Positions 21,998 through 34,506 of a stretch of 64,000 bases of DNA are shown piece after piece; positions within the stretch are counted from its first letter, which is position 1, and each line of letters begins with the position of its first letter. The position numbers and the translations under genes were made by a program. Below the pieces are notes generated by a model that had not been told where the DNA came from, made no database searches, and was given only the letters and a program-made list of their open reading frames with translations. Source of the stretch: Rhizophagus clarus (taxonomy: Eukaryota; Glomeromycota; Glomeromycetes; Glomerales; Glomeraceae); assembly GCA_015698045.1 (NCBI GenBank), contig BLAL01000044.1, positions 1,146,501-1,210,500 on the forward strand, read 5' to 3'.

Positions 21998-24900
21998 GGG
22001 GATCTTATGTAGCGGTTACGGTCGTCGCGCGTTTAAAGATTCGGTGTAACGGCAATTATGTACTGTACACCTGATGATCTGATAAAAAATATAACGTTTG
22101 GACTTTTCGACGGTTCTCTAAAAATCTTAATCTCCAGAATATAAAATATTTTTCATTCTCATCTCAAACTTATTATTTTGAGCATTATAAATTATTAAAC
22201 AACAAAATAATTCGTTTAATTCATGTCATATTTACTTTATTTGCGTATGTCGGTTAGGACTTTATCATTGCTCTCAACATATTTTTTATGTGAATATTAT
22301 ATTTTCTCAAATTTACAACTTATTGAAATAATGCAAAATACAATATAACCAACAGAAATTATTATATGAATTTTTAAACTATGGTAAAATAATTTTTCTA
22401 CTTTAACTAGTAAATCTACAGCTATTATCTATACGACATGCATAAAGTAATCGATGATCCTTTATAACGCTTTATGAAAATGTGTTGTTATAGAAACATG
22501 TCATGACTCACGAGAACTAGTAGACTAATATTAAGTTATTATAACCGAATGATAAATGAACTTATAAAAACAATATTGTGATATAAAAACACCAAATTTA
22601 AGTCACCCGTCACAGTTCTTCATGGTCATCACTTTGTTATTTGTGATAAAAAAATTGTGATTACACGTGCACGTAAAAAAAATTGTTTTGTTGCACAACG
22701 GAACACATTAAATTGTGCGAAAAATATGACTTTGTTGTGCAAATATAGCACATCAGAAAGTGTTACTATTAATATCTAGCGTGACTTTGTACTACAGATA
22801 CTAAAAATATTACCACGAGATACTATCATTTTGTGCAATATTAATATTTTAACGAATTCCCCCTTTGTAGAATAAACCTGAAGAAAGTACGAAGAAATAT
22901 TTTTCTTTTTCATTTTATTAGATTTACTAATTGTATAAACTAACAACATTATTTAATAAAATAATCATCTTAATGAAACAAAATGTGCATTCTCAAAACT
23001 TAATGCTGTTCTTGTTTTAAGTTTTCAGTATATTTTATATTTGATACAAGAGAAAGTACACGCCCACTTTTAAATAAATAAAATAATAAAATAATAAAGA
23101 CAAAAAGGAAATGATAGTCAAAAAAGACAAATGTTTTCGACAAATATCGTACAAAAACTTACAAATCGAGAAAGACCATGTCTAGATAAATTTCGGAAAA
23201 TATACCGAAACATGAAGACTTCCAGACATCCGGAGAATGTGTCGAAATGTGAAGACATTATCTAACAATTTCGGAATTCCTTTTTCATAGAGAAATATAG
23301 TTCTTCAATTTTCTATATCAGTTCTCTCATATTGACAACGATATAATTATTGTTGCTATTAAATGGTAATTAAAAAAAAAATCAAATATTCGACCGTAGA
23401 TTTTCCGTAAACTGGTTGGGTAAAAGTGAAGGATGCACAATTGGCAGTGGAGTTATTTTATGAATTGTCGCAAAGTCATGTCCTTTATCGCTTATTCCGA
23501 ACAGAATTTTTTTTTTTTGCGGAAAAAAATAACTATTTGACACTACCCTGCATTTTGCGCGCGTGAGTAGAAAATAATGAAATAAAATTAATAAACAATT
23601 CCTCAATTAATACGAAAATCAAAGAGATAAAATACTAAAATGAGAAACTTAATTTGTTTACTAGATTTATTATGACTGTAAAAAAATGAGAGAATCGGAG
23701 TTGTAACCGCGGTCTTTAAAAATAGACACATTGAAGTTATTTTGGTGATTTTCATTTCATTTTTTGAATAAGGTTGATTGAATTAGGAGAATGATCATCA
23801 ATGAAATCAGGAGAGGAATTCCCCTTAATAGCTTAACCGTTAATGCATAAAGTTTAAAAGTTAAATGAATTCTAAATATTATTATCATAACTAATTAATA
23901 GACTTAATTAAGAATTAGAAAATTTCTAAATAAATTATTGTCTTGAAAGACTAGATTGCAAATGACCATAAAATCATGATAGATTAATGACTCATGCTGA
24001 TGTAAATAATTGTAACACGTGCCGTATGAGATTGATTTATAAAAACGGTAAATAAATAAATAAATAGAACAAAAAACATGATCATTTACTGGAGTTTTGA
24101 TGTCACACTTGCAGAGATAGTCCTTATCTGTTATAGTAAAAATGAATTTGAAGTATTTATTTGTTTCCTTATATAACACGAGCGAGAAAAATGAAAATAT
24201 TCTCAATATTTGTATCAGATAACTGATAATCAAGTTATTAATACTCACAGTATTCTAATTACATATACGTTTATTATTAATGAAGGTCCGTCAGATGGTA
24301 GGGCGAAAAATAATAATTTCATTAACCTTTACAAATATTAAGGGTTGTTGTTTTACAAAATGAGCAACTCATAATGAAGGATCTACGCCATTTCCTAAAA
24401 TAGCCATTTATTTAAAGCACGTGTAAATTAAGGGCTGAATTCAAAGTACAATGTATGATGACGTGATCATGTGTAACGGGTTTAACTATAATCCATTAAT
24501 TAAAAAGAATAATAATCGTTGAAATGAAATCAAACAAATTGAACAATGACAATGCTATTTCTGATTATGCAAAAAGTGGTTTTAAATAATATTTTATGTT
24601 TTCTATTATTATTTTAAAACTAAAATAAAATGAAAATTTTAACTAGTATTACATGAAAGGATAATTGTGACTTTACCAATTTTATCCATATGAACCAAAT
24701 ACAGCATTACAATTCTTCATATTATATTAATCGTTCTTTTTAATGATCCGCTCATTGAAACCTGAGATAACGGGATAATCGGTTCCATATAAACGTATTT
24801 GGCATAAAAATGCCTTATTTCACTCTCTATCTAGTACTCCATATTTTTTTATCCTCTCCTATTTAGCCGGTAATGCTACTATACTAATTTACTCATTAAA

Positions 24901-25789
24901 TTAATTAAATGGCTTTTTGTTTTAGTCTAATGACTTTGTTAACCTTAAATTTACATACAAATTAGCTTATTTCTTTTTTGTTTTGCAAATCCAGTAAAAA
25001 ATGATTGTCATTTTACGAATTGATCATCGGAGCACAATATCATAAAGTTTATTAGTTACTTTTTAAGAAGTTCAAGAAAGGTTAATTAGGGATAAACATT
25101 TTTGAAAGTAATGAATGTCTATTTTAATGTTATTATATTCATAGAGCTAAGATATCAAAGGCTACTTAAAACTGATTAAGTCTTCTAATTATCTTTTATC
25201 TTTCAACGACTACATGATGTACCAAGATAATTAAACGTTATAAATATTTCAATTCTTTTCTCCTCTCCTTTTTGGCGCTACAGGTCCATTCGTCCTCTGA
25301 GGTATCATTAATTTTTTACAGTTCATAAGTTTTGCGATCACATTCTCTGTGTATTTGTTCTTTACGTTTTTATGTTAAGGTAATAATGATAAGATGTTTG
25401 TAATTTATAATCTCGTGTGCTGTGAAGCCTTTTAGTGTATAATATCATGACCATTCGGTCCTCGAGATGCTGTATGAATTATTTGCGAGAATCTTGTGAA
25501 TCAATTAATTAACCGGATAAAATTATCGCGTGAATAAAGAGGTTTAATGGAATGACCAAATATCTTTTTGTGTAATTTGAACGAAATATTACTTGCATCT
25601 CTTGTTGTCAAGCGTTAATATTGAATACTGTATAAGGGTTTTTGACATAGATTTTTTCCTTTTTAGATAATGCTAGCTGCTATAATCTTACTGACATTAT
25701 CTCAAAGATGTGAGACTAATGCGTACTTTACGGCTTAGCAATTTAATTATCTGTTTTATATAATAAAAGGGTGTAAAAAAATATTTGCC
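21998..25789. other. intergenic, nothing recognised
   Basis: No supported coding frame. The minus frames at 23382-23606 and 23904-24248 have no recognisable features. Confidence 0.4.
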
Positions 25790-25940
25790 CAGAATTATTA
25801 TTAATTTTGGCTGGAATTATATAATTGGAATTATATTTTTGTATAATTTAGGCCGCACCAAAAATAACAAGGTCAAGATTTTTTGAGGGGATTTAACAAC
25901 AGAAAACATGGCCGGAATTATTATTAATTTTGGCCCAAAT
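25790..25940. repeat. pair of GAATTATTATTAATTTTGGC direct repeats
   Basis: The same 20 bp occurs at about 25793 and 25916, each followed by a TGGC/GGCC-containing stretch. It may be the decayed end of a small element upstream of kinase-like gene 2. A G run (GAGGGAGGGGGGG) lies at about 26044. Confidence 0.35.
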
Positions 25941-26196
25941 TAAATATTCATTGAACACTTAAAAAATTATGGTCTAATTAGGAAATTTCTTTTAATTCCA
26001 GTCTAAATTATGTGTTGAAAAAATGTTCCAAAAATTGAAAAGAGAGGGAGGGGGGGATTATGTTAAACAAAGTATTGGATTTGAACGGCCTTATTAAACT
26101 TTGGCAAAATTAAAAAATCCTGATCTATTTAAATCTGAAATACTCATGGTTTAATTTTTACGTGAAACATTAGGTATACTACTTTCCATTTTCAAA

Positions 26197-27526
26197 ATGG
26201 AGGAAGATTTATCTTGCCAACAAGAAAATAAGTTTGTCCCGAAAGAATTAAAAAACTGTCCAGAATGTGGTAAACCTAGGATCTCTTTTGGATGGTGTAG
26301 GGATTGTGAAACTAATTCTATGAAAGAAAATTTTTTTTATTGGACATCAGAAAATAAAGAGATTGATGAATTGGTTCAATTTACTCAATTAAATGCCACT
26401 CAAACTTGTGATTACTTGGAATGGATTCCGTTCAATAAATTTGAAATGGTAAAATTTATTGGCAGTGGTGGATTTGGCAGTACCTACTCGGCACTTTGGA
26501 TGGAAGGACCAAGATGGATCTGGGATGAAGGTGCACAAGAATGGACCCGAGCCGGTCCTATAAATGTTGCTTTGAAGCTTCTTAATAATTCACAAAACAT
26601 TTCAAGTTCTTATATTGACCAGGTTTGTGTTAATTACTATATATGTTATAATTTTGTTAATTATATTACAATTTTTTATAATGATTTGTTTTCTTTTATA
26701 GATTAAAGCACATCACAAATGTTTACAATCAGCTTCATTGGCTGAAACATTCGGAATCACAAAAGCACCTACTTCTGATTATATGATCGTTATGAAATAT
26801 TATGAAAATGGCAACTTATACCAATGGCTTGATCTTTCTAATGGAATTCTTTCCTGGAGAGATATGATTGATATGTTATGGGGTATTGCTGGAGGTCTTG
26901 AAAGAATTCATTCTGAAGGAAAAGTACATAAAAACCTTCATGGAGGAAATTTACTTATTGAAGATAAAAAAATTTCTACAGACGCTCGTATTGGTGACGT
27001 GGGTCTTTATGGACCATGTTGTTATTATGAAAATAAAAATCCAGGAGAGATATATGGAGTTTTACCATATGTTGCGCCTGAAATTTTACGTGGTGAAAGT
27101 TATAGTACTGCATCTGACATATATTCATTCGGTATTATTATGAATACTCTTGCAACTGGTAGAAGACCTTGGTATAATAGAGCTCATAATATTAATTTAG
27201 CAAAAAGCATTTGTGATGGTGAAAGACTTGAAATTCCAGTGGATACACCAAAATTTTATGCAGAGTTAATGCGACAGTGTTGGGACAATAAACCAGAAAA
27301 CAGACCAACTGCATCTTATTTAAATGAAAAATTGGGAGAGTGGATTATTTTAATTTGGGATGACCCAAATCCTTCAGAAATTGCTAATGACAGTTCAATT
27401 GCTGATGAAAAAAGGCATAAGATGATTTCTCAATTACCTAAAAATTATATTCATCCAGAAATACATCCAGAAGCATATTATACAAGCAGACTTTTATATT
27501 TTCCTGAATTATTAAAACAGATATGA
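26197..27526 (+). CDS. pseudokinase-like TKL-type kinase paralog 2, zinc-ribbon header
   Basis: Exon 1 26197-26622, intron 79 nt (GTTTGT...TTTATAG), exon 2 26702-27526; 416 residues. Zinc ribbon CPECGKPRISFGWCRDC near residues 21-37, Gly loop GSGGFGSTY, beta-3 Lys in VALKLL, Gln at the end of exon 1 (SSYIDQ), catalytic loop HKNLHGGN with Asn (AAC, 26933-26935) instead of Asp, GDVG, APEILRGE, SDIYSFG and NRPTA. The tail HPEAYYTSRLLYFPEL ends the protein. The intron position and phase are identical to gene 1. The gene is intact and has its own start context, so it is probably expressed. The missing catalytic Asp argues for a scaffolding, ATP-sensing or decoy role rather than normal phosphorylation. 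Confidence 0.88.
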
Positions 27527-28755
27527 TTAATTTGATGAATGATTATATTTGCTAATTAGATAATTTCAATTGATTAATTATTACATATTTAATTTTTTTT
27601 TAACATGTAAAGATTTATTTGTTATTATTTCTGCATATTTTTTAATCATCATTTTATTCTTATCAAATAAATCATTATATTATATATACAAATGATGCAC
27701 ATTTTCAGGGTATGTAGCCCAGCACAAAATATTGCATAATTTTATGCAATAAAAAATTTCCTGATGATGATTTTTAAAAAATAAAAGCATCCTGATCGAC
27801 GCAAGAACTTGAAATACATAATGAATTATTGGGACGTTTCAAAAACATTAGGCTATTTGGTAAAAATTCATAATTCTGAAATTATTACAGATTTTTTGAG
27901 TCGTCATTTCCAATCACGTGTACAAAAAGATCAGGCAAAAAAAACACTGAGAAACATTAACCCATACACACATAATGAAGTAAGTGTCTTTTTATATTAA
28001 AGAATTAATAATGAACAATATTTAATTATCGTTTTATTATAAAACCGCATCCAAATCGCGAATTTGAGTTAAATTAGCAATTTTTTCGATTATGATAAGT
28101 TAATTTTTCATGATTGATTTGTTTTGTACGTTTATTGCGCTTATTGTGTTTACTGTGCAACAGTTTGGTTCGTCTTATTTGTCTTATTTATTGTAAATAA
28201 TATTATTATTATCAGATTTGTATTAAATTAATTTTTTAAAAACAATGCTCTTTTTTGCAACTGAGAAAAAGTACCAATTTTTAGTAAATCATGATGGTTA
28301 AACCAATTAATTTTATATTGTTTGCTATTTGTTACGTACTTGTGTGTTAAATACGTTGGTAATAAGCAAAAAAATTAAATATCAATTCCATAAACATGAA
28401 ATTTTTTCATTATATTAACTTGGTATTCAAAAATATAAAAATTAAGATAAATATCAAATAACTTGAAAAATAATTAACAGTCTTATTTTTTTGAAAAACA
28501 ACAGAAAACTGTGTTAGATGTCCTTTATTTTGAGACAACCGATCTTTTTAGGAAAAAAACAAACTTTCACATGAAAGACAACGTTTAGAATACTTTTGTA
28601 GATGTTATGGAACTATAAAAACGTACTAAATTTATTATAAGATATAGTTAATCAATAATTTATGTTTATTAAATCAGAAAAATCATTAGTAAATTCCGGA
28701 TATTTTCGGTATATTGCCTGTATACTACCTGTATATTTTCCGGATAAAAATTTAG
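27527..28755. other. intergenic with a short kinase exon relic
   Basis: About 27788-27850 matches, in minus orientation, the 3' end of exon 1 and the splice donor of the kinase family (CCTGATCgACGcAAGAACTTGAAAT compared with 61744 onward). The rest of that copy is missing. The frame at 27809-28000 overlaps this relic and is not credited. The remainder is AT-rich. Confidence 0.45.
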
Positions 28756-28889
28756 TAGTAACCGGTGGTTAAATTCACTGGGTGGTAAATTCACCAAATG
28801 GTGAATTTTACCATGATTTTCATTTAAAATTTTTGTTCTATTTTTGTAATAACGGTGAAGTTCACCATGCACATGCATAACAATTGCGT

Positions 28890-30060
28890 AACTCATTTTT
28901 TTTTATTTTTTTTTTTTTTAGGAGAGGCTTTTCCGCTTTGGACTTCGTTTGGACTTTAATGTTGCAAGGTAGGTGGCATTTCGTTTCTTTTTCATTTTAT
29001 TTTTGTTTTTTTTTTGACTTGGGAACGTCACTAACGTTCTCTTCTCTTTATTTTTTTTTTTTTTAGGAACGGCTGAACGACTCTGGAAATCGACCTGGTC
29101 CAGTTTCGCGATTACAGGTATTTTTTTTCATTTTTCACTTTTGGTTTCTTTTGTTCTTCATATTTCGTTTTTACTAACTTTCTTTTATCCTTCTTTATGT
29201 GTTTGTCATTTTCGGTTTTGTTCCATTTCTTTCGTTCCGTCTCTTTCATCCTATTTCTTCCATTTCTTTCGCTCTGTTTTTTTCACCCCATTTTTTTCAC
29301 TCCGTTCCTTTTGCGCTATTCTTTTCACTCCATTTCTTTCACTACGCTCTTTTTGTTCTGTTTCTTCCAGTTTCGTGATCAAAGGTACGTTTTCCTCATT
29401 TTTACTTCTGGTTTCCTCTTTCGTTCTTCATTACTAACTTTCTTTTATTCTTTTCTTTGTGTTTGCCATTTCATTTTTGCTACATTTCTTTCGCTCCATA
29501 TCTTTTGCCTTATTTCTTTATTTCTTCCTTTCTTCCCATTTCGTTCTTTTCGCTCCATTTCTTTCACTATTGTGATCAAAGGTAATAAGGTATGTTTTTT
29601 TTCATTTCGCTTTTGGTTTTTTTTGTTCTTCATATTTCGTTTTTACTAACTTACTTTCTTTTATCCTTTTCTTTATGTGTTTGTCATTTCGTCTTTGTTA
29701 CATTTCTTTCGTTCTTCCACTCTGTTCCTTTTCGCTCCATTTCCTTCCTTTCATCCCATTTCTTCCGCTCTGTTCCTTTCGCTCTATTCTTTTTGCTACA
29801 TTTCTTTCAATACATTCTTTTCGTTCCGTTTTTTCATTATGTTTGGTTTTTTCACCCTATTTCGTTTTCATTTTCGTTTTTCTTTCATTTTTGTTTTTGT
29901 TTCATCCCTTTTCATTTTCGTTCGGTTCGATTTCATTTTCTTTACTTTCTTTCCCTTTCTTTTCCTTTCATTTTCTTTCATTCCCATCAATACTATTATT
30001 TTTTCATTGGTTTTCTTATTTCTTATTGTTCTGTTTTAATATTTCCATTGTACCTCATCA
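28890..30060 (+). repeat. polypyrimidine tandem repeats with splice-site-like junctions
   Basis: At least three related units begin near 29111, 29371 and 29566. Each has TTTCGYGATYAMAG or a close variant, then GGTA, then a T/C-rich run sharing CATATTTCGTTTTTACTAAC and TTTATGTGTTTGTCATTT blocks. Two segments look like exons: 28922-28968 (after T(n)AG, before GTAGGT) and 29067-29117 (after T(n)AG, before GTATTT). Long Phe/Ser frames read through this stretch are artefacts of T/C bias. Confidence 0.5.
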
Positions 30061-30095
30061 CCCATGATCTTTCTCACTTCATTTTCGAATTTCAT

Positions 30096-30138
30096 TTATC
30101 AAATAAATAAATAAATTTATTTATTTATTTATTTATTG
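30096..30138. repeat. AAAT/ATTT microsatellite palindrome
   Basis: A run of (AAAT)n passes directly into (TTTA)n, forming a perfect hairpin of about 40 bp. Confidence 0.6.
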
Positions 30139-30709
30139 TGGGGTCGAGTCAATGTCATTTACATTTAAAAGAAAAAAAGAAAAATAAAAAAAATCTAAAT
30201 TAAAATAAAAAAATAACATTATAACCTAATTGTAAAACAACCGGGCCTCAATCCCGATAATGGAACGATTTATAAATTACATCACGTGATTATTTGATCA
30301 CGATAAATTTATATATATCGGCTGTTTGACAAAGGTTACTTACACACAGCTAAAAACCCATCAAACATTATTAAAATATCACATGTCACTATTCCAAAAA
30401 TACGGTGAAATTCACCATATCATGTGATATGGTGAATTTCACTACCGGTTAGCGTTAAGATCGCCCTTATATTTTATATTTTATATTTTTATGTTTGTAA
30501 TTTTATTTTTATCTTTGTTCAGAATATTTCCGTTTAAATATGAACATTTGTACGAAAACCACTATAGTTAATTACCGTACACATTATTTGTTGTTACATG
30601 TGTTAATAAAAAAATAGGGTCATTTATGCTTGTTTGTCATACGTTACACTATTATTAAATTATCGCAAAAGAAAAATAAAGGTAAATAAAACTTTATTTG
30701 TTATTTGTT

Positions 30710-30924
30710 TTAAAAATGTATAAATCTCCATATTTTTTTCGATATGTTTGTTTTTAAAAACCTAAAATATTTGTCTTGCATATTTTTATTTCTTAAAGAA
30801 AATATATTTTACTAGCAACCTGTATGCACGAATTATTATTTTTGGCTTTCATTCACATGTTATTGTGATTACTTATTACTGTTTTGATCATGCACACAAA
30901 AATAGATATTGCTTTAATACGAAA
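30710..30924 (+). promoter_or_regulatory. 5' region of kinase-like gene 3, shared with gene 1
   Basis: Near-identical to 16010-16230. The homology starts about 260 bp after the right end of the inverted-repeat element and continues through exon 1. Confidence 0.55.
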
Positions 30925-32348
30925 ATGGAAGAACTGACATATCAAGGTAATAAGTTTATCCCGAGAGAACTAAAAGACTGTCCCGAATGTGGAAAGCCTA
31001 GAATCTCATTTGGTTGGTGCAAGGATTGTGAAACTAATTCCATGAAACAGAACTTTCCTTATTGGGCATCCGAAAATAAAGAGATTGATGAGTTAATCCG
31101 TCATACTCAATTGAACGCATCTCAAACTTGTGATTACTTGGAATGGATCCCATTTGAGAAATTTGAAATGGTAAAGTATATCAGTAGTGGCGGATTTGGA
31201 AGTGTATACTCAGCTCTTTGGATGGAAGGCCCAAGGTGGAACTGGGATGAAGGTGCACAAGAATGGACTAGAGCCGGCCCTATGAATGTTGCTTTGAAAC
31301 GTCTTGATAATTCACATAATATATCTAGTTCTTTTATTAATCAGGTATTTTGTTGTCTATATTTGGATTTGTGTCACACCCATGTCCCGCAAGTCTGATC
31401 ATTGCGTCACATTATAGTTTTCAACATTGATTTGGCATTTTGTAATTTTTATTTTATTATATATGAATATAAAAATTCTTCAGCTAAATTTAATTTTTTT
31501 TTCGTTTTCAGATTAAAGCATATTGCAAATGCATACAATCAGCATCGTTAGCCGAAACTTTTGGAATTACAAAAGATCCAACATCTAACTATATGATCGT
31601 CATGAAATATTATGAAAGAGGTAACTTATACCAATACCTTGATCATCATAATGGAATTCTTTCTTGGGAGGATATTGTAAATATGTTACGGGGAATCGCT
31701 AGAGGTCTTGAGAAGATTCATATTGAAGGAAAAATTCATAAAAATCTTCACGGAGGAAATTTACTTATTGAGGATGAAACAGATGCTCGTATCGGTGATG
31801 TAGGTCTTTATGGTCCATGTTATCTTCATGAAAAAGATAATTTAGGTCAAATATATGGTGTTTTACCATACATTGCGCCAGAGGTTTTACGTGGTGAAAA
31901 TTATACTTCTGCTTCTGACATTTATTCGTTTGGTATTATTATGAATACTCTCGCAACTGGTAAAAGACCTTGGTATAATGAAGCACACGATATTAATTTA
32001 GCAAAAAATATTTATGATGGCAGGAGACTTGAAATTCCGGAGGATACACCAAAATTTTATGCAGAGTTGATACAACAATGTTGGGATAATGAACCAGAAA
32101 ATCGCCCAACTGCGTCTTATATATATAAAAAATTAAATTGGATTAATTTAATTCGCGAACATCCAAATCCATTTGATGATAATTATTACATTTCTGAAGA
32201 AAAAAGATGTAAAATAATTTCTCAATCGTTTAACATATATACACATCCGAAAATACATCCAGAAGCATATTATACAAGTAGACTTTTGTATTTTCCTGAA
32301 TTATCAAATATGATAATTAATCAAAAAGAATCAACCGATTATTTATAG
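30925..32348 (+). CDS. pseudokinase-like paralog 3, apparent mosaic of genes 1 and 4
   Basis: Exon 1 30925-31344, intron 167 nt (GTATTT...TTTTCAG), exon 2 31512-32348; 418 residues. Exon 1 and the upstream block are almost identical to gene 1. The intron differs completely, and the C-terminal third (NWINLI, NPFDDNYY, YTHPKIHPEAYY) matches gene 4 instead, while the activation-segment region (CYLHEKDNL) again matches gene 1. Motifs: zinc ribbon CPEC...WCKDC, SSGGFGSVY, VALK, exon-end Gln, HKNLHGGN with Asn (31743-31745), GDVG, APEVLRGE, SDIYSFG. Three residues are missing before the GDVG strand compared with gene 1. Intact and probably expressed. Confidence 0.87.
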
Positions 32349-32585
32349 ATATTGTAATTATTATTCTTTATTTGTTTCTGACAGATTTTTCAAATTTTAT
32401 TTTTTACTTATAGGATTTTCCCAGGATTTATTATCTTTTCTGCACATTTTCGCCTTATTCCTTATTTCCTTTCTCGTTTTTTCTAATGGGACATTTATTT
32501 TTTCATGTTAAATTAAATATGACAGTATAAATTTGGTTTAGTCATGGATTTTTAGCAAAAAATGACAATTAACAATGGCATTAAG

Positions 32586-32616
32586 CCCATCCTGTTTGCC
32601 AAAACCCGTTAGTCTT
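32586..32616 (-). repeat. recurring 3'-flank motif of the kinase family, copy after gene 3
   Basis: The reverse complement reads AAGACTAACGGGTTTTGG then CAAACAGGATG. Related copies lie at about 39922, 40614, 43000, 47525, 50490, 51391, 56038 and 59173, on the 3' side of kinase genes or relics where these are present. It is evidently part of the duplicated unit. Whether it acts in 3' end formation or is a transposon end is unknown. Confidence 0.5.
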
Positions 32617-32847
32617 ACATTAATAATTAATAATAATTAATAATAATATTTTTCGTTCTTCTTTACATTGTAAGGTCGAGATTCAGGGAATTTAATAATT
32701 AAATAATTAGTTAGTTGTAGGGGTAAGCATAGTTTTATTAGGGAACTCAAAATAATTTTATATGTATAAATTTTTATAAGTGTATTATTTTGTTTACGGT
32801 CGAGTCCGAGATCCGATTCGGTAATGACGTTAAACTATTCCGATTGG

Positions 32848-33010
32848 TGTTAGGATTTGTACAATGAGGTTTGTTTATTAATTTAATTGGTTAATGGAAG
32901 GGACGAAAAGTTATTAGTTACTATTTGTTCTTATAAATGGGAAGTGATTTTATCAATAAAGGAATAATTTTTTTTGTTCACTGCGGAATTAACTTTAGGT
33001 GCAACTGTGG
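32848..33010 (+). other. possible solo-LTR-like segment
   Basis: TGTTAGGATT near 32848, a TATAAAT box near 32934 and AATAAAGG near 32956 are arranged as in the 3' LTR at 3998-4341, but the sequences do not match each other and no target duplication is seen. A weak call. Confidence 0.2.
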
Positions 33011-33109
33011 CGAATGTAAAATCATTGTTAAAGCGTTTACTTAATACAAAAAAAAAGAATTTTATTAAAATATTATTTTGCTACGAAGTATTGTATTTTA
33101 AAATGTAAA

Positions 33110-33330
33110 ACTCCACTATCTTCATTCATTGATGATATAGATATTGTACTACTACCTTCTTCCATCTCGAGATATGAGTCTGTATTATAAAAATATTTGT
33201 TGCAGATACAGTAGATTTAAATGATTTTTATTGAAATTAATAATGATTTTAAGTCTTGTTCTTACAAATAAATGTTTTCTTTGGTCAGGCTTATTTTAAT
33301 CTATCTAAAAATATTCAAGAAAATTCTTAA
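33110..33330 (-). pseudogene. kinase-family 5' end relic
   Basis: The block TATCTCGAGATGG-type start (minus-strand ATG at 33165-33163) and the upstream CAAATATTTTTATAATAC sequence match the 5' flanks of genes 4 and 5. Only a short Ser-rich start of exon 1 follows before homology ends. Further upstream (33240-33330) it matches the flank at 51809-51870. A poly-A then 12-G run lies at about 33350-33390. Confidence 0.5.
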
Positions 33331-33344
33331 ATCTTTTTATGACA

Positions 33345-33376
<32 letters not shown>

Positions 33377-33640
33377 TAGGGGGGGGGGGGATTACGGCAA
33401 TAACTAATAGTTTTGTCATCGCTTATCGATTACATTTTTTTTTAAAAAAAAAAAAAATGAATAAACAAATAAACCCATAAATCTTTTTTATCGATTATTT
33501 TTAATTTACTATCAACAAGAAAAATTGTTTTACTGTCATGCTGACATATGTTGCAGATTAGTTTTATTTTTTATTTATATTTTAGATTTTCTTTAAAATT
33601 TACTAATAATTTTTGTTTTAATACAGATGGGATCAAGTTA

Positions 33641-34200
33641 GGAAAGTGAATACCACGTGGAGAACAAGCTCCCGCCAGCATTATTGTGTGGTTTCAAGAA
33701 AATGGCTGGATGGATGCTAATTTGATAAAAGATTATATTAACTACCTCAAAGATGCAGTTGTTAGCGGGTCTAGAATACCAAAAATGATGGTTTATGATT
33801 CATTTAAAGGACATTTACAGGATTCAATGAAAAAAGATTTTCATGAAACTGGATTTGATCTAGCTGTAATCCCAGGTTAACTAGCATTTGTCAGCCTCTT
33901 GATGTTGCAATCAACAAGCCATTTAAGGATAACCTTCGGAAAGAATGGCATCTTTGGATGGCTAATGGTGGTTCTGGGCAGACTGCTGCAGGAAATTTAC
34001 GGCATGCCAGATTAAGTAATGCATGTAATTTGGTAAAACGTGCTTGGGAGAGTATTTCACCTGAAGTAATTATACAGTCATTTAAAACTTGTAATATAAC
34101 AGGTTGTTTAACGTTAAATGAGGATACTAATAAAGAATGTGAAGAATTTGAGATAATTGATGACAGTGATGGTGAAGAATCAATGGATATGATAATTCCA
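33641..34200 (+). pseudogene. Tigger/pogo-type DDE transposase relic
   Basis: The frame at 33686-33880 (FQENGWMDANLIKDYINYL, then MMVYDSFKGH), followed after a TAA and a frame change by SICQPLDVAINKPFK and, from 33958, NGGSGQTAAGNLRHARLS, fits the C-terminal half of DDE_1-type (Tigger/pogo, Jerky-like) transposases. The second D is in YDSFKGH and the third in QPLDV. The N-terminal DNA-binding half and the first D are missing. The C-terminal acidic stretch (IIDDSDGEESMD) is typical of the family tail. No terminal repeats were found. Confidence 0.7.
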
Positions 34201-34506
34201 TGTGCTAGGTATATTCAAATTAGAGTTCATTTTTTAATATGTTCAAATTAATTGCAACTTTTAACTACATTTTAGTCATGAAGCAATTACGATCCTTTTT
34301 TTGGAATTGAGTTAAATATGCGACACATTTATTCTGAATCAAAGTTAATTTACAATTTTTAAAATTATTTGTTAGCTATAATTACTAAATTTAATAAATT
34401 TGAAGATAATGTTTGTATGCTTAAACAATATATATGCGAATTCAGTATTAATTTTATTGCAGTTTGGGGGTGCTTGTGGGGGTGTTTAATTTCGGGGTGC
34501 TTAATA

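Larger units (their letters stand above)
28759..30451. mobile_element. 1.7 kb non-autonomous element with GGTGAAATTCACC ends
   Basis: The left end TAACCGGTGGTTAAATTCAC pairs with the reverse complement of the right end (ACCGGTTA at 30444-30451, preceded by GGTGAATTTCACT). Near both ends lie extra copies of the palindrome GGTGAAATTCACC (28793-28812, 28851-28865 and 30402-30437). The interior is a polypyrimidine-rich stretch (28890-30060). There is no transposase frame and no clear target duplication. It lies about 260 bp upstream of the conserved 5' block of kinase-like gene 3. Confidence 0.5.

Noticed and set aside
22060-22090. TGATGA and CTGA resembling C/D snoRNA boxes
   Set aside because: No terminal stem and no convincing guide region; such short boxes are expected by chance.
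29141-30110. Several overlapping plus-strand frames rich in Phe, Ser and Leu
   Set aside because: They come from the T/C-rich repeat tract, are open in three frames at once, and show no domain.
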